21,694 nucleotides of DNA from an uncultured Caulobacteraceae bacterium (GTDB taxonomy: Bacteria; Pseudomonadota; Alphaproteobacteria; Caulobacterales; Caulobacteraceae), in contig CALFYB010000305.1 in the NCBI GenBank assembly GCA_937952995.1, positions 1-21,694 of the forward strand, written 5' to 3'. Shown here in pieces: positions 5,647 through 13,974 of the stretch (position 1 is its first letter; every line of letters starts with the position of its first letter). The translations under genes and the position numbers were made by a program. The notes below the pieces were generated by a model. It saw nothing but the letters and a program-made list of their open reading frames with translations, was not told the DNA's origin and did not search any database.

Positions 5647-6386
5647 GCGCTACAAAGTCCAAGATGGGCCGCGCCTTGGTGGTGTTAGCCCTCAGCACGC
5701 CCCTTTGGCTTTTCACCCAAGCGCAGGCCCAGACCATTCAAGCCAAGGACGGGCGCTTTGAGGCGCAGGTCTCGGCTGACCAGATGTCCCGGATCACCAT
5801 CTTGTCGGACAAGATTGTATCGGTCCGCACGATTAATGACCCGGCCGTGCCCCAGATGCTGATCGAGGCTGAAGAGAGCACCGGCGATGTCTATGTCGCC
5901 TTTGACGGTGATCCGGAAGGGCGCACCTATACAGCCTTTTTGGTAACGGCCACGGGGCGCACGGTTCAGGCCACGCTCCATGCAGCTTCCGTTGATGGCC
6001 AGACCCTTAAGGTCAGCCTTCCTGAGGCATCAATGGGACCAGCGGGCTCATTAGCCCAACGCTCTGACCGGCGCAGTGGCTATACCGAAACCGTCGCAGC
6101 CCTTATTCGGCTCATGTTCAATAGCCAGGGCGCAGACGGCGTCGAGCGCACGCAAAGTGCGCAGCCGCCAACCCGGGTTGGCCCCTATGAGCTTGCTGTC
6201 GTGGAGACCTACCAGGTGGCTGGCCTCAAGGGCCAGGTGCTGTCCATAAAAAACGCGTCTGACCAGAGCGTGCCGGTCTTGGCCGAGAGCTTTCTCATTG
6301 CCGGGGTCTGGGCGGTGGCATCGGACCGAGATGAGCTTATGCCCGGTGCCAGTGGCCGTGTCTTTTTGGTGGAGGAGGGGCGTTGA
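5643..6386 (+). CDS. traK: TraK, secretin-like outer-membrane-associated component (VirB9 counterpart)
   Basis: The product has 247 residues, close to F TraK. The signal peptide ends near residue 29 (LWLFTQAQAQ). The mature protein is beta-rich with VSADQMSRITILSDKIVSVRTI early and a C-terminal domain with VGPYELAVVETYQVAGLKGQVLSIKN. TraK forms the outer-membrane core ring with TraV and TraB. The GTG start at 5643 is chosen because it overlaps the traE stop by four bases and leads directly into the signal peptide. The stop overlaps the TTG start of traB. Confidence 0.92.
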   Translation: MSATKSKMGRALVVLALSTPLWLFTQAQAQTIQAKDGRFEAQVSADQMSRITILSDKIVSVRTINDPAVPQMLIEAEESTGDVYVAFDGDPEGRTYTAFLVTATGRTVQATLHAASVDGQTLKVSLPEASMGPAGSLAQRSDRRSGYTETVAALIRLMFNSQGADGVERTQSAQPPTRVGPYELAVVETYQVAGLKGQVLSIKNASDQSVPVLAESFLIAGVWAVASDRDELMPGASGRVFLVEEGR

Positions 6387-7810
6387 GCGGACGCGAGCTT
6401 CCGAGCGCCGAGGCTCAAGGCCCAATTGCTGCGGGCGCTGATTCCAACAGTGTTGCTAAGCGCCGTCAGGCCATCCTGTGGACCATCATCACCCTTATCA
6501 TGGGTCTTGGTGGCTCTTTAGTCGTGTTTCAGATTATGAAGCCCGCTCAGAACCGAGATGGTCCAGAAGCGGCGCGCCGGATCATGGCCACGGCCGATCT
6601 GGCGCGAGGCAAGAACCAGTCGGGGGAGACGCAGGCCTCTGAACTTGCCGTGCGCGTGGCCGAACTGGACCGTCAGTTGGCCGATATCAGTGGCAAGAAC
6701 CAGCAACTGAGCGCTGAGAGCGAAGGTCTAAGGACCCAGCTGGTTGAAGAGCGCAAGGATGCGCTTCGCACCATCGACGCCCTAAACGGTCAGTTACAAT
6801 CCAAGCCAGCCTCGTCAGCGAGCGCGCCAACCTATGCCGCTGGCAGCGGACCTGCCTCTGGCATGGCGCAAGCCCCCACACCAACGGTCCAGCTGACCGC
6901 CCAATTTGGTGGGCCCAATAGTCCACCGGGTGCCAATCCGTTCCAACCGATGGGGGCCAGCGCGGCGGTGCCAACCAGTCAGATGGCGGCACCAAAGCGC
7001 AGCTTGGCCACGTTAAGATCGACCAGCAGCGCCAATTCGGGACCGGGTCCCTCGGTTTCAACGGGACCTGCGACCGCTCAAGGCACGGCATCTCGCTCTG
7101 AAGGCTCAGCTGGATCCTTCATGACCCCGCGCGGCCAGACCTTTGATACGTCCCGCTTTGTGCCGCCCAATGCCTACACCAAGGCTAAGGTTTTGGTGGG
7201 GGTCGATGCGGCAACGGGCGTGACCAACAATGCCGATCCAAAACCGGTGCTGTTTCGCATTACCGGCCCGGCCGTCCATGTCGGCGAGGCGGGCCGGTTT
7301 CAAAAGACCGACCTGACCGGCTGCCTGGTCAATGGCGCTGCCTTTGCAGAGCTATCGTCAGAAAAGATCTATGTGCGCCTCCAGCGCATCAGTTGCCCCG
7401 CTGGTCCAAAGCAGGTCTCGGTGGCCACGGTCGAAGGTTACGCCTCCCATATGGGTAAGGCCGGCGTTCGCGGGCGGGTGATCTCGCGCGAGGGCGGGCT
7501 AACGGGCCGGGCTATGTTGGCTGGAACCCTGCAAGGCCTTGGCAACAGCCTTACAAAATATACCGATGCAAAGACCCGCTCCTTTGGTCTGGGGACGGGC
7601 GGCACCGTTACGGCCCAGGCCTCTCTTGACGCGCGAGATGTCGCAAGTGGGTCGGTGGGCGGCGGCGTGGCCAATGCCGCTGAGATGCTGGCCGACTATT
7701 ACGTCAAGCGCGCCGAACAGTATCAGCCCGTCGTGGAAATGCCGACCGGCATCGAGGTCGAGCTTGTTTTCCTCAGTGGTTTTGAAATCGCTCCCCCGCC
7801 CAGCCGTTAA
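6383..7810 (+). CDS. traB: TraB, envelope-spanning channel protein (VirB10 counterpart)
   Basis: The product has 475 residues. Its N-terminal membrane helix is at about 31-52 (WTIITLIMGLGGSLVVFQIM). A coiled-coil-like region of about 60-135 (ELDRQLADISGKNQQLSAESEGLRTQLVEER) and a Pro/Ser/Ala-rich linker to about 255 follow. The C-terminal domain contains FVPPNAYTKAKVLVGVDAATG, VLFRITGPAV, a FAELSSEKIYVRLQRISC segment and GYASHMGKAGVRGRVIS, as in TraB/VirB10 proteins. It links inner and outer membrane and transmits energy state to the channel. The TTG start at 6383 overlaps the traK stop; GGAGGAGGGG just upstream is a strong ribosome binding site that supports this rare start. Confidence 0.93.
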   Translation: MSGRELPSAEAQGPIAAGADSNSVAKRRQAILWTIITLIMGLGGSLVVFQIMKPAQNRDGPEAARRIMATADLARGKNQSGETQASELAVRVAELDRQLADISGKNQQLSAESEGLRTQLVEERKDALRTIDALNGQLQSKPASSASAPTYAAGSGPASGMAQAPTPTVQLTAQFGGPNSPPGANPFQPMGASAAVPTSQMAAPKRSLATLRSTSSANSGPGPSVSTGPATAQGTASRSEGSAGSFMTPRGQTFDTSRFVPPNAYTKAKVLVGVDAATGVTNNADPKPVLFRITGPAVHVGEAGRFQKTDLTGCLVNGAAFAELSSEKIYVRLQRISCPAGPKQVSVATVEGYASHMGKAGVRGRVISREGGLTGRAMLAGTLQGLGNSLTKYTDAKTRSFGLGTGGTVTAQASLDARDVASGSVGGGVANAAEMLADYYVKRAEQYQPVVEMPTGIEVELVFLSGFEIAPPPSR

Positions 7811-7831
7811 TCCATTTTCCAGGAGATCATC

Positions 7832-8719
7832 ATGCCAATCTTCAAGTCCAAGAGCCGCCTCTTTAATCTGATTATAGCGATCACTATTCCGGTTGGGGCA
7901 CTGGCGGCGGTGGGTGTTGGTGTCGTTCTTGCGGGCACGCCAACCTTTCAGGCCTCAAAGCTTAAAGAGTCGGTTCAAGACCATTTTCCCAATACACCCA
8001 TCAGTTCGGTGACCTGCAAGAACGGGCCAGCGGGCCTTTGTGAGGTGGTGGCAGGCACCAATATTTTCTACGTCACACCCGATGCCAAATTTGCCCTGGT
8101 CGGATCGGTGTTGGATCTGAATAAGAAGCTGGACTTAACCGACCAGCGGCTTCGCCAATTGGCCGCTGTTGGTCAGGCCGAGGCCAAGATTAAAGGCCAA
8201 GCCCCACAAACTGCGCCCGGCCCGCAGGCAGAGGCCGCCCCTGCGGCCAAGCCTGCCGACCATCCCATTTTGCGCGTCACCTTGCCCAAGTCCAATGCTG
8301 TGATCCACAATCTTGGCGCGCCGCTGAAGATGACGATCTTTACCGATTTGAACTGTAGCTTTTGCAAACGCCTGCATGAGGACTTGAAGAGCCAGCGCGA
8401 TATCGAAGTCACCGAATATCCCATCGCCTTCTTGGCGGCTGACAGCGCGCAAAAGGCCAAGCTCGCTCTTTGCGCTAAGGACCGGGTGGCCGGTGTCGAT
8501 GCCCTCTATAGCGGCGGAGAGGTGGTCACTTCGGGCGACTGCGCCGCAGCCCAGCGGGCCGTGGATGCCAATGTCGCCTTTGCCCATCAAAACAACATCA
8601 ATGGCACGCCGATGATTGTGCGCATCGACGGGGTGACCAATAGCGGCTGGCTTCCAACCGCTGAGCTTCGCGCCTTTTTATCGGCGGGCCAAAACCCAAC
8701 CTCGGGGACCGGCAAATGA
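7832..8719 (+). CDS. DsbC-like periplasmic disulfide isomerase in the tra operon
   Basis: The product has 295 residues. An N-terminal hydrophobic segment (about 11-35) serves as signal or anchor, then a DsbC-type N-terminal dimerisation region (VQDHFPNTPISSVTCKNGPAGLCEVVAGTNIFYVTPD) and an Ala/Pro linker. The thioredoxin-fold domain follows with the redox motif CSFC at residues 175-178 and the cis-proline loop NGTPM (Pro260). The two linker cysteine regions resemble other T4SS-associated DsbC proteins. It probably shuffles disulfides in Cys-rich Tra proteins (TraN, TraU, TraH). ATG 7832 has AGGAG upstream at good spacing. The stop overlaps traV as ATGA. F itself has TrbB in a different place; DsbC between traB and traV is known from F-like systems in other proteobacteria. 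Confidence 0.9.
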   Translation: MPIFKSKSRLFNLIIAITIPVGALAAVGVGVVLAGTPTFQASKLKESVQDHFPNTPISSVTCKNGPAGLCEVVAGTNIFYVTPDAKFALVGSVLDLNKKLDLTDQRLRQLAAVGQAEAKIKGQAPQTAPGPQAEAAPAAKPADHPILRVTLPKSNAVIHNLGAPLKMTIFTDLNCSFCKRLHEDLKSQRDIEVTEYPIAFLAADSAQKAKLALCAKDRVAGVDALYSGGEVVTSGDCAAAQRAVDANVAFAHQNNINGTPMIVRIDGVTNSGWLPTAELRAFLSAGQNPTSGTGK

Positions 8720-9180
8720 GACCGGTCCGAACCTTGACCAAAGCCTTGGCCATTGTCGGCTTGGCGAGCCTTGCTGCGGCCTGCTCAACCAACACCCAAA
8801 ATAGTTGGAGTTGCGGCGCGATTGGCAAGGCGCGGATCTGCAGCACCATTGCCGATATTGACGCAGCCAAGACCCCTCGGTCTTTGGGGGAAGACTCTAG
8901 CGGTGTTGCCAGTTCTATTGACGGCGCCTCAGCGGTTCGTTGGTGGGAACCCAAACCCTTCGTCTTTGCAAATGCCGATACAGGGCCGCGCCGCGAGGGC
9001 GATCAGACCCTCAAGGTAATTTTCGCCCCTTGGGTCGATGCGCAGGGTGATTTTCATGCACGCTCTGAGGTGTTCTCGCTGATGAGGCGCGGTGGATGGG
9101 CTATTGGGCCATCATCGACGGCTCAACTGTCGCGAACTTTGGAAGCTGTGTCTCCAGTCAAGCCAAAGACAGGCAACTAA
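8716..9180 (+). CDS. traV: TraV, outer-membrane lipoprotein of the T4SS core (VirB7 role)
   Basis: The product has 154 residues. A lipoprotein signal ends in LASLAAAC, with Cys23 as the predicted lipidated residue. The mature part has cysteines soon after (SWSCGAIGKARICSTI), the usual TraV pattern, and the C-terminal half contains TLKVIFAPWVDAQGDFHARSEVF, a TraV-type strand pair. Its role is to anchor the TraK ring in the outer membrane. It overlaps the dsbC-like stop by four bases, and the traC start follows its stop by one base. Confidence 0.93.
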   Translation: MRPVRTLTKALAIVGLASLAAACSTNTQNSWSCGAIGKARICSTIADIDAAKTPRSLGEDSSGVASSIDGASAVRWWEPKPFVFANADTGPRREGDQTLKVIFAPWVDAQGDFHARSEVFSLMRRGGWAIGPSSTAQLSRTLEAVSPVKPKTGN

Positions 9181-9181
9181 G

Positions 9182-11773
9182 ATGGACATCAACGTCCTTG
9201 GCCAGATCTCGCGCCTGTTGGAAGCGGCGGGCCGCTCGGTTGCTCCCGAAGCCCCGCCCCATGATGCTCCGCGCGGTCTCTTCTGCGCTGCGCGCCTTAG
9301 CCAGTGGCTGCCTTACCGAACCTATGACGAGACCAAGGGCCTTTATGAACAGGCAGGAACGGTGGGGTGGGTGCTCGAAGTGGTGCCGCTGATCGGTGCC
9401 GACGACACAACCAGCCGCACCCTATCGGAGCTCTTTACCCATGCTGTGCCGCAAGGCGGCTTTGTGCAGGTCATCTCCTATGCCTCGCCCAAGATCGGCG
9501 AGATCGTTGATCCTTGGGCGCTGGAGCGGGCCAAACAGGGCGGTGTTTTTGAGATGCTGGTTAGGCGTCGGCGCGAGCATTTTCGCAAAGGCGCTTGGGA
9601 CTCAGCGTCTAAACAGTCGCCCTTTTTCTTTCGGGATTTTCGCATCTTTATCGCCGTGGAGCTTGCCGGCTCGATCAACTCTGTGGCGGCAGATCTGTTG
9701 GTCGAGGCGCGCGAGAAGTTCCAAGCCGATATTCGCGCCATTAGAAGCGACTGCGCCATTGTTGCGCCCACCCAACTGATCGGCCTGGTCGGCGATATCC
9801 TAAATCCGACGACCAATATCCGGCCCAGATCTGAGACCTATGATCAGAACCGCTGGCTCAACGAGCAGATGGTCGATCCCGATACGACCTGGATCCGCTA
9901 CCGCGACAAGAGCGTGGTGCGCTGCAGAGCTAAGGGGGATGGCCTGCTAAACGAGGCGGCTGGCCAAGACGAGGTGGCCCTTGAGCGCGAGGGGAAGGGC
10001 GCGGACGAGACCTTCCAGATTCGCGGCTTTAGCGTCGGCCAGTTTCCAGAACATTGGACCCAAGGGCTGATGTCGCGGCTTTTGGGCGACATGTTCAATG
10101 ATCAGCTGCGCCTGGTGGGTCCCACCGTCACGACCCTTTGTTTTTCATCCCTGTCACCAGAAAAGACCAGATCCACCTCCGAGTTTAAACGCCTTCGCAC
10201 CAACCAAGCGGTCAGCAATCCGATCGGTCGGATGTTTCCAGATGCGCGCAAGGCCGCTGAAGACTGGGCTCTGGTCATGGAAGATGTCTCTGAGGGCGCG
10301 CTATTGGCCCGCATGGGCATGTTTGTGCTGTCGGTTGCGCCAGTCGCCGATGCCGAGCGCGCCGAGCGGGCCTTGCGCGCGGTTTGGAGAAATAGCCGCT
10401 TTACCCTCAACCGCGATGACGATCTGCACCTGCAAACGGTCTTGGCCTGCCTGCCCCTCAGCTTGGGCGGGGGGCTCTTTGAGGACCTTGCCTCAATGGG
10501 CCGGCTTCGGCGTATGCCAACCACGGTCTTGGCAAGACTGGCACCTTTGCAAGGCGAGTTCCTAGGCATGGACCTGCCGCACATGTTGCTGGTGGGCAGG
10601 CGTGGCCAGGTCCTGACCTACTCGATCTTTGCCAATAAGGCTGGCAACCACAATACCGTTGTGGTCGGAGCCTCCGGCTCTGGCAAATCGGTCTGGATGG
10701 GCGAGATCGCCGCGTCCCTTCGAGGCGCTGGCGCAGAGGTCTTTGTCATTGATGATGGCGAGAGCTTTAGGGCCAGTTCGCAGCTCCTGGGCGGGGCCTT
10801 TGTGCGGTTTAATCTGGACCGGCGCACCTGCATCAATCCCTTTTCGATCATTGATCCGGCGCAGGCTGGCGATCAGGGCAGCGCTGAATATCTGCTTGAG
10901 GGGATCGAGATGATCCGCCTGATGATCGAGCAGGCCGCGCGCGGGGTGAAGGGCTGCAGCGACGAAGAGTCGGGCGCGATCGAGCAGGCGGTCCAAAGCG
11001 TCTGGCAGACCAAGGCCCAGGACGGCTCCTTTGCCGATGTGATTGAGCTCTTGGCCAAGGACTATGGCGAGCGGGGTCAAAACCTTGCCCTGTCGCTGGG
11101 GGCCTATGGCCACAAGGGCTCCTATGGCGGCTTTTTCAATGGCCGATCGAGCCTTGAGATCGACAATCCCTACACCGTCTTTGAGATGTCAGATCTTGAG
11201 TCCAAGACCGACCTTCGCGCGGTTGTGGTGCTGGCTCTCCTCTTTTTAGTGCGCCAGCGCATGAAAAAGGGTGGCCGCGCGCTCAAAAAGGCTCTGATCA
11301 TTGATGAGGCTTGGCAGCTCCTATCGGACGGTGCGGCCGGAAAATTCATTGAGGGCTTTGCGCGCCGCTGCCGCAAAGAGGGCGGGGCCATCATTACCGG
11401 CACCCAGTCGATCAATGACTATTACAAGACCGATGGCGCGCGGGCCTGCTTGGAAAATAGCGATCACCAGATCGTCCTTCGCCTGAAAGAAGAGGCGCTA
11501 GAGCAGCTGCGCACCAATGACCGCATGAAGGTCGATGATGCGACCATGACCTTGCTCAAATCGCTCAAGGTGGTCGACGGCGAATATTCAGAAATGGTGA
11601 TCATGGGACCAGAGGCGCGCTTTGTGGCGCGCCTGGTGCTCGATCCCTATTCCGCCGCCCTCTATTCGACAACGCCCGCCGTCTTTGAACGCATCAAGAG
11701 GCTGGAAGCTGAGGGCATGGACCTTGCTGACGCCGTCGGACAGGTCGCCGATGAAGGGGCACGGTCAAGATGA
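9182..11773 (+). CDS. traC: TraC, T4SS assembly ATPase (VirB4 family)
   Basis: I start at ATG 9182, which gives 863 residues (F TraC is about 875); the frame is open to 9092, but that upstream part overlaps traV and has no family support. The N-terminal TraC domain includes FRDFRIFIAVELAG and the typical RGFSVGQFPEHW. Walker A is GASGSGKS at residues 496-503, Walker B is LIIDEAW beginning at 705, and ARRCRKEGGAIITGTQSINDYY follows as in VirB4-class ATPases. It is a cytoplasmic, membrane-associated hexamer that powers pilus assembly. All catalytic motifs are intact. The stop overlaps the next gene in ATGA. Confidence 0.96.
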   Translation: MDINVLGQISRLLEAAGRSVAPEAPPHDAPRGLFCAARLSQWLPYRTYDETKGLYEQAGTVGWVLEVVPLIGADDTTSRTLSELFTHAVPQGGFVQVISYASPKIGEIVDPWALERAKQGGVFEMLVRRRREHFRKGAWDSASKQSPFFFRDFRIFIAVELAGSINSVAADLLVEAREKFQADIRAIRSDCAIVAPTQLIGLVGDILNPTTNIRPRSETYDQNRWLNEQMVDPDTTWIRYRDKSVVRCRAKGDGLLNEAAGQDEVALEREGKGADETFQIRGFSVGQFPEHWTQGLMSRLLGDMFNDQLRLVGPTVTTLCFSSLSPEKTRSTSEFKRLRTNQAVSNPIGRMFPDARKAAEDWALVMEDVSEGALLARMGMFVLSVAPVADAERAERALRAVWRNSRFTLNRDDDLHLQTVLACLPLSLGGGLFEDLASMGRLRRMPTTVLARLAPLQGEFLGMDLPHMLLVGRRGQVLTYSIFANKAGNHNTVVVGASGSGKSVWMGEIAASLRGAGAEVFVIDDGESFRASSQLLGGAFVRFNLDRRTCINPFSIIDPAQAGDQGSAEYLLEGIEMIRLMIEQAARGVKGCSDEESGAIEQAVQSVWQTKAQDGSFADVIELLAKDYGERGQNLALSLGAYGHKGSYGGFFNGRSSLEIDNPYTVFEMSDLESKTDLRAVVVLALLFLVRQRMKKGGRALKKALIIDEAWQLLSDGAAGKFIEGFARRCRKEGGAIITGTQSINDYYKTDGARACLENSDHQIVLRLKEEALEQLRTNDRMKVDDATMTLLKSLKVVDGEYSEMVIMGPEARFVARLVLDPYSAALYSTTPAVFERIKRLEAEGMDLADAVGQVADEGARSR

Positions 11774-12087
11774 CCATTGCCCAAAAAATGGCGCGCGCTT
11801 TGCGGGTCCTAGCCTTTGGCATCGACTGCGCCTGCGTGGCGGCAGGCCTTTTGGTGCTGATCTCCATTATCCTTTTGGGCTTTGATTTGGGCGAGACTGC
11901 AAGGATCTGGGGCCAGTTCCTTGTTCGGCTCTCGCAGGTGACGCCGCAGGCGAGCCAGCCTGTGATCTTGGTTTTGGCTGCGCTTTGGGCGGCCCTTACG
12001 GCGCTGATGGTCATCGCGCGAAGGCCCGCCTTTTCCACTCAAGCCCGCGATGGGGGCCTGATTCATTTGAAGGGGCAAAAGCAATGA
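11770..12087 (+). CDS. Unassigned small membrane protein in the tra operon
   Basis: I do not recognise this 105-residue protein. It has two predicted membrane helices, about residues 10-38 (ALRVLAFGIDCACVAAGLLVLISIILLGF) and 63-83 (VILVLAALWAALTALMVIA), separated by a polar segment (DLGETARIWGQFLVRLSQVTPQAS), and a basic soluble tail. Both termini are predicted cytoplasmic. It overlaps traC and trbI by four bases on each side, so it is tightly embedded and almost certainly expressed with the channel genes. Its position between traC and trbI suggests a part in inner-membrane assembly or pilin handling, but that is inference from context only. Confidence 0.75.
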   Translation: MTIAQKMARALRVLAFGIDCACVAAGLLVLISIILLGFDLGETARIWGQFLVRLSQVTPQASQPVILVLAALWAALTALMVIARRPAFSTQARDGGLIHLKGQKQ

Positions 12088-12581
12088 GCGATCAGCAAAA
12101 TCAGTCCGCTCAAGAGGCCATACTGGCTCCCAAACCCAAACCCCATTGGAGCGTTTGGCTGCCTAGCCAAGCCCAGATCCTAATCTTGATCATTGTGGCC
12201 CTGTCGATCTCAAACCTCGCCCTTTGGGTCAGGCTGGTTCGTGCTGACCATCCCTTGATTGTCACTGTCGGGGTTCGCGAGCTTAGCCAGCGCTATGTGG
12301 CCAAGATGGCCCTTAGCGACATCACCCCGCAGCAGGCGGCGATGAAGACGCAGATGTTCTTGACCGTGACGCAAGACACGGTGCGAAGGGCTGCTGCCAA
12401 TAAAAACGTCCTGCTTTTGGCCAGAGAATGTGTGCTGGCCGGCGAGGCAGCCGACATCACCAGCGAGGTCGAAGAGGCGGTCAATGGCGCCCTTGGTCAG
12501 ACCAAGGCTCGCGATCTTCAAATGCGCCCCTCATCTGGTCTTCCAACGGGTCTTGGAGCTCTAGAGCAGGGGAGCCGCTAA
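12084..12581 (+). CDS. trbI: TrbI-like F-type transfer protein
   Basis: I choose ATG 12084, which overlaps the previous stop and has AAGGGG upstream; the frame is open further but without support. The 165-residue product has a Pro-rich cytoplasmic N-terminus, one membrane helix (about 31-52, LILIIVALSISNLALWVRLV) and a periplasmic domain with DHPLIVTVGVRELSQRYVA, TQDTVRRAA and VLLLARECVLAGEAADIT, the pattern of F-type TrbI proteins. In F, TrbI affects pilus length and retraction. It is longer than F TrbI (about 128 residues), with the extra part at the two ends. Confidence 0.82.
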   Translation: MSDQQNQSAQEAILAPKPKPHWSVWLPSQAQILILIIVALSISNLALWVRLVRADHPLIVTVGVRELSQRYVAKMALSDITPQQAAMKTQMFLTVTQDTVRRAAANKNVLLLARECVLAGEAADITSEVEEAVNGALGQTKARDLQMRPSSGLPTGLGALEQGSR

Positions 12582-12582
12582 G

Positions 12583-12858
12583 ATGACCAGCTCAGATCTC
12601 AGCGGTTCAGAACTGGCCTTCTTGCACTTTCATGCGCAGGAGCCCTTGCCCCATGGCTGGGAGTTTCGCTCGGGCAACAGGATTGGCGGCGTCGCGACCT
12701 TTAGGGCGACCAAGATCTTGGCCAGCGGCCAGGTTGTTTGCTGCGATGTGCCCGTCACCTCCTTTTCGCGGGTGAAGGCCTATTTGACCGACGACTATAG
12801 CCTCAATGCTCAGGGGCGCGCCCTCGTCGCTTGGGGAGGCGCCCGTGCTGAGGGTTAG
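12583..12858 (+). CDS. Unassigned 91-residue protein in the tra operon
   Basis: I do not recognise this gene. The product is soluble, with no signal peptide or membrane helix. It begins with an acidic/hydroxylated N-terminus (MTSSDLSGSELAFLHFHAQE) and has GNRIGGVATFRATK, a Cys-Cys pair (VVCCDVP) and a Tyr/Asp-rich segment (KAYLTDDYSL). The codon use matches its neighbours. It starts one base after the trbI stop, and the next start lies 14 bases inside it, so it is translationally embedded. Its position directly before the S26 peptidase gene may mean a shared role, for example in pilin processing, but there is no direct support. Confidence 0.6.
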   Translation: MTSSDLSGSELAFLHFHAQEPLPHGWEFRSGNRIGGVATFRATKILASGQVVCCDVPVTSFSRVKAYLTDDYSLNAQGRALVAWGGARAEG

Positions 12859-13324
12859 GGGGGCCATCATTCTGGGCTTGGCAATGCTTGGACTATGGTC
12901 GGGCATTAAGCACTTCACGGACCGCTATGGGTTTGCGATCAATTTAACCCAAAGCCTGCCCAACTGGGCCTTCATCACCGATCGCCAAGACAAGGACCTG
13001 CATCGCGGCGATCTGGTGGAGTTTGTCCCGCCGCCAACGCCCTACTATCCGGCCAAGATCCATTTTGTAAAACGCGTGGCCGGTGTGGCCGGAGACCAGG
13101 TCGAGGCCAGAGGCCAGCGCTTTTACGTGGCCGGGCAGTTTGTCGGCGTGGCCAAGACCCGCTCCAAAACCGGCCAAATTGCCATTGCAGGTCCCGTCGG
13201 GACCATACCGCAGGGCCACTATTTTGTGGTTGGCGAGCATGTGGATTCGCTCGACAGCCGCTATGCCATGATCGGTTGGATTGGCGCTGAGCGCGTGATC
13301 GGCAAGGCGGTCCCGGTCCTATGA
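12845..13324 (+). CDS. S26-family signal-peptidase-like protein (TraF/TrhF type)
   Basis: I choose GTG 12845, preceded by GGGGAGG at five bases, instead of an in-frame ATG at 12806 that lies well inside the previous gene; this gives 159 residues. The N-terminal membrane helix (about 7-21) is followed by QSLPNWAF with the nucleophile Ser37. The general base Lys76 lies in HFVKRVAGVAGDQV, and the late box is GHYFVVGEHVDSLDSRY, all as in S26 peptidases. Relatives include RP4 TraF and the TrhF proteins of F-like systems, which mature the pilin. I leave the symbol empty to avoid confusion with the thioredoxin-like traF below. Its stop overlaps traW as ATGA. Confidence 0.9.
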   Translation: MLRVRGAIILGLAMLGLWSGIKHFTDRYGFAINLTQSLPNWAFITDRQDKDLHRGDLVEFVPPPTPYYPAKIHFVKRVAGVAGDQVEARGQRFYVAGQFVGVAKTRSKTGQIAIAGPVGTIPQGHYFVVGEHVDSLDSRYAMIGWIGAERVIGKAVPVL

Positions 13325-13974
13325 AAAGCTCAAGGATCGCTACTCTTTTAGGCCTCGCCCTTTTGGCCCAAGCCCTTGTCTTGGGACCAGCTTCACGAGC
13401 CTTTGGTCGTGATCTTGGCACCCATGGTCAGACCTTTGCCATTGGCGAGGTCGATATATTGCAAACCTTAGGCGATCAGCTTCGTAAGGCCGAAGCCTCT
13501 GGCAAGCTTGCTAAGATGCAAGCCGATTTTACCAAGCGCGTTAAGGCCGGCGTCGAGCGACCGGTTCCCGTGCAAGGCCTTATGCACACCCTAACGCCTC
13601 GAAGCTGGCTCTTTGATCCCTCTATTATCGTGCCCAAAGACTTTGCCGATCAGCGCGGGCGTGTCTTTGCGCGCCAAGGCGATCGGATCAATCCGCTGGA
13701 CAAGATCCCAGGCTTTGACCGGGTCTTGATCTTTATCGACGGCGATGACGCGCCCCAAGTCGACTGGGCGCTTAGTCAGATGTCCAAACTAGGCGAGCAG
13801 CGTACCAGATTGATCCTGGTCAAGGGCGCGCCGCTGGAGCTCATGCGCCGCCATAAGGTTCAGGTCTATTTTGATCAGGCAGGGACCCTGTCTCAGCATT
13901 TTGGTCTGACCCAGGTCCCCGCCAAGATTGAGCGTGAGGGATCAAAGCTGCGGATCTTGGAGGTGGCGCTATGA
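13321..13974 (+). CDS. traW: TraW, periplasmic pilus assembly protein
   Basis: The product has 217 residues (F TraW about 210). A signal peptide (to about residue 29, ASRAFGRD) precedes a mature protein with DLGTHGQTFAIGEVDIL, FDPSIIVPKDFADQRGRVFARQGDRINPLD and the late VQVYFDQAGTLSQHFGLTQVPAKIE, which are hallmarks of TraW. It acts with TrbC in the periplasm in pilus assembly, and in several systems the two are fused. It overlaps the S26 peptidase and traU genes by four bases each. Confidence 0.95.
   Translation: MKSSRIATLLGLALLAQALVLGPASRAFGRDLGTHGQTFAIGEVDILQTLGDQLRKAEASGKLAKMQADFTKRVKAGVERPVPVQGLMHTLTPRSWLFDPSIIVPKDFADQRGRVFARQGDRINPLDKIPGFDRVLIFIDGDDAPQVDWALSQMSKLGEQRTRLILVKGAPLELMRRHKVQVYFDQAGTLSQHFGLTQVPAKIEREGSKLRILEVAL

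Noticed and set aside
9092..9181. Upstream in-frame extension of traC by 30 codons
   Set aside because: It overlaps traV fully, has no ribosome binding site of note and no similarity to the TraC N-terminus; ATG 9182 gives the expected length.
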